Shown here in pieces: positions 58,423-64,000 of a DNA stretch of 64,000 nucleotides. The notes under the pieces were generated by a model. The model did no database searches, was not told the DNA's origin, and saw nothing but the letters and a program-made list of their open reading frames with translations. Within the stretch, counting starts at the first letter, position 1. Every line of letters begins with the position of its first letter. This DNA comes from Eustoma russellianum (lineage: Eukaryota; Streptophyta; Magnoliopsida; Gentianales; Gentianaceae): NCBI GenBank assembly GCA_036186865.1, contig AP025062.1:7729208-7793207 (forward strand), read 5' to 3'. A program made the translations under genes and the position numbers.

Positions 58423-58432
58423 NNNNNNNNNN
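58423..58432. other. Assembly gap (10 N)
   Basis: Ten N flanked on both sides by TTTTGAGTTTACC and T-runs; the flanks are near-copies of each other, so the gap may be an unjoined overlap. Confidence 0.95.
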
Positions 58433-58776
58433 TTTTGAGTTTACCTTTTTTTTTTTGCTTGTTGAACAGGAAGAAACAAAGAAACTTGATTAAAAAAAAA
58501 AAAAGATGACACTTTTTTTTTGTTGAGCAACAAGATGTAACAGAAAAAGAAGCGAATTTGATAGACAAAACAATGAACTAGAAAACACACGGATAAACTG
58601 TCTTAGTTTTGGTTTCTTTTTGTTTCTGAATTATACAATTCAAAACAAGAAGAAGACACTAAACCAAATAGAATTCAACCTTCTAAGAAGATGATTGAAT
58701 GGTGGATGAAGATAAGAACGAAAGAAAAGAAAAATTGACACAAAGAAATGATAAGTTGAGTTAAAGAAAAACCTTC

Positions 58777-58788
58777 GCTCTGATACCA
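58777..58788 (-). other. Primer-binding site of the CRM-type element
   Basis: Minus strand TGGTATCAGAGC, 3 nt after the LTR end, complementary to initiator tRNA-Met. Confidence 0.92.
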
Positions 58789-58791
58789 CTT

Positions 58792-59978
58792 TGATACGTG
58801 CAAGAATGGACCTTTCTTTAACTCTAAAGCTCCTTCTCCAAATATGGTTTAGGCACAATGAAGATAGCTTCACCTTGCTTCCAAATAAGTTGAAGAAAAC
58901 CTTTTGAACATAAGTCCTCCAATGAGTTTCACATAACCCAAGCAAGATACCTCCCTCTTGGATGTTTCCCTCCCCGGAATTGGACAATTCTCACAAGGAT
59001 GTTCAAGCCTTGAAAGATTCTAGCCTTGATTTTGAATATGAACCAAGAAAACACACAAGAATTGCTCTTGAAGAAGAAGAAATTTTCATTAAAGGTGTGT
59101 TTTTACAAGGCTTCTCTTATGTGCCTTTTATAGGCAAAGACAACAAACTATCTTACAAATTGAAATGATGATTGAAAAGACTACACACTTCTAAAAACTA
59201 TTCATGTAGGCTCCATAAAAACTAGTCTTGCAAGTCTTGAATGATGATTTTCAAACTAGGCCCCTCAAGTACTATTCATGGAAGACTTTAAGGATTTGTC
59301 TTCAACTTGAAAATCTTATCTGATTTGTGACAGAATTTTGGACACCTTCCAGATCGAAATAGGCCTTGACTTCTTCTAGAGAATTGTAGCCAATTGAGTG
59401 TAGAAAATAAGCATATCAAGTTCTTTGCATTTGGCCCAACCATTGAGGAGATATATCCAAAATACGGAAGGTATGTCACAGAACTCGGTAGAAACAGTAC
59501 TTCAACTTGCATGCTGATTTTTGCTATTAAGACGACCGAATTTGGAGAGGTGCAAAACATAAAAGTTGTAGATCTTTGTCTTAGCTTTCCAAAACATCTT
59601 GAAACTTGTAAATTGGCCTTGTGGTTGCAGAGATACGTTAATTCTACCAAAACTGGTCCTGCAGAAACTCACAATCCGAGATAGGCCTAAACTAATACAA
59701 CATAAACATTTACAAAACAAAATAAAGAACACATTCTAACTTAATGATATTTTACAATGGTTCTAAAAACTCTTACAAATCATGTTATAGGTTCAATAAG
59801 GTGAACCCAATGTATACATTCCTTTGGTTCATCTTGCACATGTTTAAAAAGAAAGGCCCCTACTTCATGCATTAGTTTCTTAGTTTTACTTCTTGTTAAG
59901 GGTCCTTGATCTTGCATTGTTGTAACATTATGTGCATTCTCATTATCTTGACATGGATGAGGGTTATGGACCTCATCA
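58792..59978 (-). repeat. 5' LTR of the CRM-type element
   Basis: 1187 bp, TG to CA. A TATA-type core, minus strand GCCTATAAAAGGCAC, lies at about 59121-59135 and would be the promoter. It carries a coding-like copy of the pol C-terminus at its 5' end, a by-product of the overlap. Confidence 0.93.
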
Positions 59979-59983
59979 TATTT

Positions 59984-60621
59984 ATGGTATTTGATGTGTA
60001 AAAATATAGGTAGTACGCATTTCGGAGGGAGAATGAGAGGTAGAAAGTGGAGCGAGTGAAATTAGAGTTTTGGAAGTTGGGATGGGGGCTTACCGAGGGA
60101 GTAAGGGGGGAACAGTGCTGGTAGGGGTAAGGCAGTGAGGGGGCGAGGGTGTTAGGGATAAAGGTTGGGTGAGTTGGATAGTGGATTGAGAAAAAAGTGG
60201 ACCGAAAGATCTATGTGTATGTATATACGTGTATATGTACATGTATGAGCGCAAGCATATACACACACATGGGGTTTGGGAAGATTTTGGGGGACTTGAC
60301 TGTAGATGTAGCCCGTAGTATTTAGATATTTATTGGCATCTGATGTAATGTTGTTGTCAGAGTAATGAGAAAATGTTTTCATATATAAAGCTGTTTTGTT
60401 CGATTCCTTATCAGAAAAGTTCAAAGATGCAGGCGGAAAAGGTTTGATTTCACTTATCAACTATTAGTATCTTAATGTAAAAACAAGAGCACAGAAACTC
60501 ACATGTGCTCTTGTTAAGAGTGCTGGTTTGTTATGTATTTAGGTTCAGGAAAATGTAAGGCCATCTAAAACCATCTATGACCATGTGAAACATAAGGTAT
60601 TTCGTTTATGAGTATGTATAT
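59984..60621. other. Unassigned interval between two retroelements
   Basis: G-rich on the plus strand at 60020-60170 (GGGGGCTTACCGAGGGAG, AGTGAGGGGGCGAGGG), AT/CA-rich later. No gene motif recognised. Confidence 0.45.
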
Positions 60622-63148
60622 TGTTGGACCGTGCACCTGCAATGAACACCATTAGAGGGGGGGGTGAATAGTGGTTAGCGGAAATTACACTACAACCCTT
60701 TGTTAAAATCCCCTTGAAAACAAAATCTGAGACCAACTCAGATTCAGAACCCGTTTTTCAAAAATTCACAAATAATTGTGCACAACTCCAAAAATTATGA
60801 AACTTTCCAGAATTAAACTTCAATGAGTTAACAAGACTCTGTCCAAAAATCAGACAAAATTAAGATCGTTTGACCCTTCAAACAAATTAAAAGATTTAGA
60901 TGGTCAATCTGGACAGAATTGGACAGAATGTTGCTGATTTTGAAAATAGTGTTTCTCTTTGAATACTCAACCAAAAAGGTTGATCTTTATATCAAAACAC
61001 TCCTTAGGATGTGTAGATAAGTTTCCAAAAGGCCCTGACCTCAAACAATTCTTGAAAAATACAGAATTTAACTTTTTACAAAACTGGTCAGATTGCAGCC
61101 AGATTGGAGCAGTTATCTTGCAAAGACTGAAAGACTAACTTTTACTTGCTCAAGTCAAGTGATTCTTGTTGCAAATGAAAGCTAACAGTCTGAAGTATAA
61201 CTCCACCAAAAATCACGAATTTTGAAAATGTTTAGCTATTTTTTCAAATTGTGTGAAGTTGGGTGAAAACTGCAGTCAAAAACGGGCAGAAAACAGAAAT
61301 AAAGAAACAAGAGAAGAACACCGAGGATTTATCCTGGTTTGGTCAATGTGACCTACTCCAGTCCCAAGGAACACCTTTCCTTGGATTTCACTATGAAATA
61401 AACACCTTACAACAAGAGCCAATCTTGATCCTTGGGTTATACACCAACCCTACTCAAGACTTGGATAATCACCTTCTAAGCAATACTTAGTTGCAATACC
61501 TCCAACACCTATTGATGTAGCCTTATAAAGATGGCTAATCAATCTTACAAATGAAGCTCAAGAGGCTTGTAGCTCACCAAAATATTAAGAACAACTTTGC
61601 TACAACAAAATACAACAACAAGAACAAGAAGATGAATATGAAAGCTATAGAATGCTTGTGAGCTTCAAGTGTGTTTCATCTTATTCACCATTGCCTCTAT
61701 TTATAGTGTGAAATAAGCCTTGAAGATAAGAATGCACATGTGTCATCATCTTCATCATCAATTCCAAATGTCTTCTCATCATTGGTTGGCTTTGTACACT
61801 TGGCAAAATAAAACAACATGATTGGTCCACCTTGGATGCCACTTTGGCCGAAATGATAAGCTTCAAAACTGACTTGGAATTTGTTTGATTTATCCTTAGA
61901 AAAATAGAGATAATTCCCTCAACTTCTTGGCACAAGAATAGGCATATGGGTATTTGACAAATTCAAATAAAAATCAGCTCCAAACCAGCCCTTATAGCCG
62001 TTGCTTTTTTTCACATTTTTCCAAAAATAATTCTTGATTTTCTTAAATAAAATAAGAAAGAATAATACCACCAAATTATCCCCAAATTCAAGAACCATAA
62101 TAGGACATGTGAGAGCTCCATTTGACTTCAAAAAATCTGCTGAAAAACACCTTGAAAAAGCTTATAGCCGTTGGGCACTTTTTGAAATTTCCAAGTTGGC
62201 AATTTTGCCAACTAGCTCCTTTTTGGTTGGTCCACTTGTCTCCAACTCATAAAATGAATACCACATCATATCCAACTGTATATGCACGTTTTTAAGCACA
62301 CATATATGTGTATCAACTCAGATTTTTGAAGAAGAAATAAATAGATAACACTTGACAAGATTATGTCAACGTGTAACACCGAAATTCCCCAATATTTCTT
62401 CTTATATGTTGAGATCATTTCCACACCTTTGACACCTTTAATATCTCTGAATAATGATGATAAACATTCTCTTATAACATATATAAGAGGGTCTTCGAGA
62501 AAAAATAGAATGTGACATCTCAAATCGTCACATATCCAGCTATAGTCAATAATATCATCGCTTGAGAGAATAAGATATATGATCACCATATTATCTTCAA
62601 AATAATAATAACACAGCTCCAGAATGAAGATAATAATATACTCAAGATACTCCTTGAGTGAAAATACCAAAAATACCCTTGGGGGTAAAATGACCAAAAT
62701 ACCCCTGGTGTAAAAAAACTCCAAAAATGACCCGGATGGTCATAAATATTCATGATATCACCTTTGTCATGATAAATAGGATAAGAATACATCCTTGAAA
62801 TATTTTCATCATATCATGTTCCTACAAAACTCAAAATACCAATTTTGCCTTTTTCGGTAAGTTGTAGAAACTTCCAAGGCACGTTAGTCACAAGTCAAAA
62901 ATAATCACCAAAAACACATAATAATCACATAATGAACATGTATAAATCATGTACAAATGAAAACAATCATTTTAACACATTTTAGAAAATTATTTCTAAA
63001 AACCCTAGACATCGATCGGTGTGCAACAACCTGAGAGATCGATGTCAACTTTTTCAACTTTTACACATATAACACCATGTGTGACCTTTTTAAGTATTCA
63101 CCACTTAAAATCATGACTTTGAAAATTATCCAAATATATTTCTCAACA
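60622..63148 (-). repeat. 3' LTR (2.5 kb) of a Ty1/copia element that continues past the right edge
   Basis: Plus-strand ends TGTTGGACC and TCTCAACA. On the minus strand a purine tract CCAAAAGGGGGAGAA ends directly at its start. A TATA-type core (minus CTATAAATAGAGGC) is near 61695-61708. Its inner sequence (AGGTGTTCCTTGGGACTGG, GTAGGTCACATTGACC) parallels the old LTR at 9971-12097. Confidence 0.82.
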
Positions 63149-63440
63149 TTCTCCCCCTTTTGGATGATTTTCAAAATAACCTAACATGATTTTAATGTCA
63201 CAACTTATAACCAAAAGTTTAACCAAATGTTTTCAACTTTTAAATAGTATGTTGCTCTAGTATGCTGCTCCCCCTCAACTCATACTCTCCCCCTTAACCT
63301 ATGCTCTAAAATTTATACCAATTAAAACTTAGCATATGATTCATCATGACTTACCAACTAAAATCCATAAAATCCATGACTTACCAACTAAATCATGTTC
63401 TTATTCTATCTCCCCCTTTATTTTGCAAATCATGCAAAAG
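63149..63440 (-). other. Purine-tract-rich segment before the copia 3' LTR
   Basis: Four minus-strand tracts of type AAGGGGGAGA occur at about 63150-63163, 63268-63276, 63286-63296 and 63409-63420, the last one nearest pol. Repeated tracts of this kind are again Sirevirus- or Tork-like. Confidence 0.7.
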
Positions 63441-63473
63441 ATAGAACTATACAATGGTATCATAAGTCATCAT

Positions 63474-64000
63474 TCATAATTTTGCTCGTAAGTTTTCAAA
63501 AGTGGCTTGATTAAGGGGTTTGGTAAAGATGTCAGTGATTTGGTGATCAGTTCTTATATGGTTTACCACTATATCCTCATTTTGAACATGATCGCGAAGA
63601 AAGTGGTATCGAACCTCAATGTGTTTGGCCTTAGAATGAAGCACCGGATTCCGGGAAAGATTGATTGCACTTGTGCTATCGCAGAAAATTGGAATCTTTT
63701 TCATTTTAATGCCAAAATCACTAAGTTGCTGTTTAAGCCAAAGTATTTGGGTAGTACATAAACTCAATGCAATATACTCGGCTTCAGTGGTAGAAAGAGC
63801 TACACTAGCTTGCTTTTTAGAAAACCAAGAGATCAAATTGGTTCCTATGAATTGACATGTGCCGCTAGTGGATTTTCTATCTAACTTGCAACCACCATAA
63901 TCAGCATCACGATATGCGTGTAATTCCAACTTAGCGTTTCTATCATACCATAGTCCTAAGTGAGGTGTATGCTTAAGATATCTAAATATCTTTTTCACTG
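63474..64000 (-). CDS. Copia RNase H domain, 3' end of pol, partial at the window edge
   Basis: Open without stops from the window edge to TTG-region stop at 63474: IFRYLKHTPHLGLWYDRNAK, YRDADYGGCKLDRKSTSGTC, ISWFSKKQASVALSTTEAEY, FCDSTSAINLSRNPVLHSKA and KHIEVRYHFLRDHVQNEDIV, then ITDIFTKPLNQATFENLR. The acidic residues of the RNase H site (Asp in DADYGG, Glu in TTEAEY, Asp in CDSTSA) are present. It degrades the RNA strand during reverse transcription. Unlike the copia element at 13.4 kb this copy is unbroken here, so the element may be young. The rest of pol is outside the window. Confidence 0.9.
   Translation of the reverse strand, partial: VKKIFRYLKHTPHLGLWYDRNAKLELHAYRDADYGGCKLDRKSTSGTCQFIGTNLISWFSKKQASVALSTTEAEYIALSLCTTQILWLKQQLSDFGIKMKKIPIFCDSTSAINLSRNPVLHSKAKHIEVRYHFLRDHVQNEDIVVNHIRTDHQITDIFTKPLNQATFENLRAKL

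Larger units (their letters stand above)
57132..58791 (-). other. 5' leader of the CRM-type element
   Basis: About 1.6 kb between the primer site and gag, AT-rich with A- and T-runs. It holds a 3 x 61-bp tandem repeat (58185-58367) and a 10-N gap (58423-58432). Primer site at 58777-58788. Confidence 0.8.
51220..59978 (-). mobile_element. Young Ty3/gypsy CRM-type (centromeric) retrotransposon
   Basis: LTRs 51220-52406 and 58792-59978 are each 1187 bp, begin TGATGAGG and end CGTATCA on the minus strand, and are flanked by TATTT (51215-51219, 59979-59983). A primer site TGGTATCAGAGC is 3 nt inside the 5' LTR. The pol protein closely follows the CRM chromovirus sequence pattern from RT to the C-terminus, and, as known for CRM elements, the coding frame runs into the 3' LTR. 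No difference between LTRs was seen in compared stretches, so insertion is recent. One base shift between gag and pol is the only evident defect, apart from a 10-N assembly gap. Confidence 0.93.

Noticed and set aside
58792..59978. Tandem partial second CRM element, because a pol C-terminus copy lies at its outer end
   Set aside because: The TATTT duplicates and equal 1187-bp lengths show that the coding end is part of the LTR itself.

Overview
This is a plant nuclear window, almost certainly from a eudicot. It is AT-rich, has spliced genes with GT/AG introns, and is packed with plant-type transposable elements. The species cannot be named from the sequence. Apart from one F-box/DUF295 gene copy and scraps of host genes, nearly every coding signal belongs to a mobile element. 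Three insertions have both LTRs with matching 5-bp target-site duplications (TSDs) that can be read directly, and a LINE has a TSD of about 16 bp, so much of the insertion history can be ordered.

Layout. 1-5935 is the right part of a CACTA (En/Spm) DNA transposon: a broken TNP2-type transposase with DUF4218/DUF4216 parts, a second TNPA-like gene, and a 3' subterminal repeat block ending in a TGTGGTG-type terminus. A G-rich minisatellite inside it is split by about 560 bp holding plastid trnR-UCU and rpoC1 fragments. 5936-13389 is gene-poor, with LINE (RTE) tails and an old LTR-like block at about 9971-12097. 13390-23778 is a complete but decayed Sirevirus-like Ty1/copia element (1443/1444-bp LTRs, TSD GTGTA) with gag, pol, a third ORF and hairpin-forming LTR repeats.

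23779-34835 is mixed. Two related LTR-like blocks in inverted orientation (25989 rightward, 31460 leftward) surround a spliced but broken chloroplast chaperonin-60 beta fragment. An F-box/DUF295 gene copy on the minus strand (32392-33667) has two frameshifts. 34851-40984 is a near full-length L1-type LINE. A Ty1/copia element (40993-47740, 273-bp LTRs, TSD ATAGA) landed inside the LINE's 3' TSD. That copia carries a hairpin-repeat array and what looks like captured pieces of host genes, including a pectin acetylesterase.

47985-51095 holds three RTE LINE copies. 51220-59978 is a very young Ty3/gypsy element of the centromeric CRM type (1187-bp LTRs with no difference found in the parts compared, TSD TATTT). 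Its pol frame runs through the polypurine tract into the 3' LTR, and one extra base in an A-run separates gag from pol. The window ends with a 2.5-kb LTR and the intact RNase H end of another minus-strand copia element that continues past the right edge.

How the parts work together: each autonomous element carries its own replication module (transposase plus binding-site repeats for CACTA; gag, protease, integrase, reverse transcriptase and RNase H for LTR elements; endonuclease and RT for LINEs). The CRM element and the right-edge copia fragment look youngest. The 34.8-47.8 kb and 51.2-60 kb blocks show a layered history of LINE, then copia, with the CRM insertion separately very recent.
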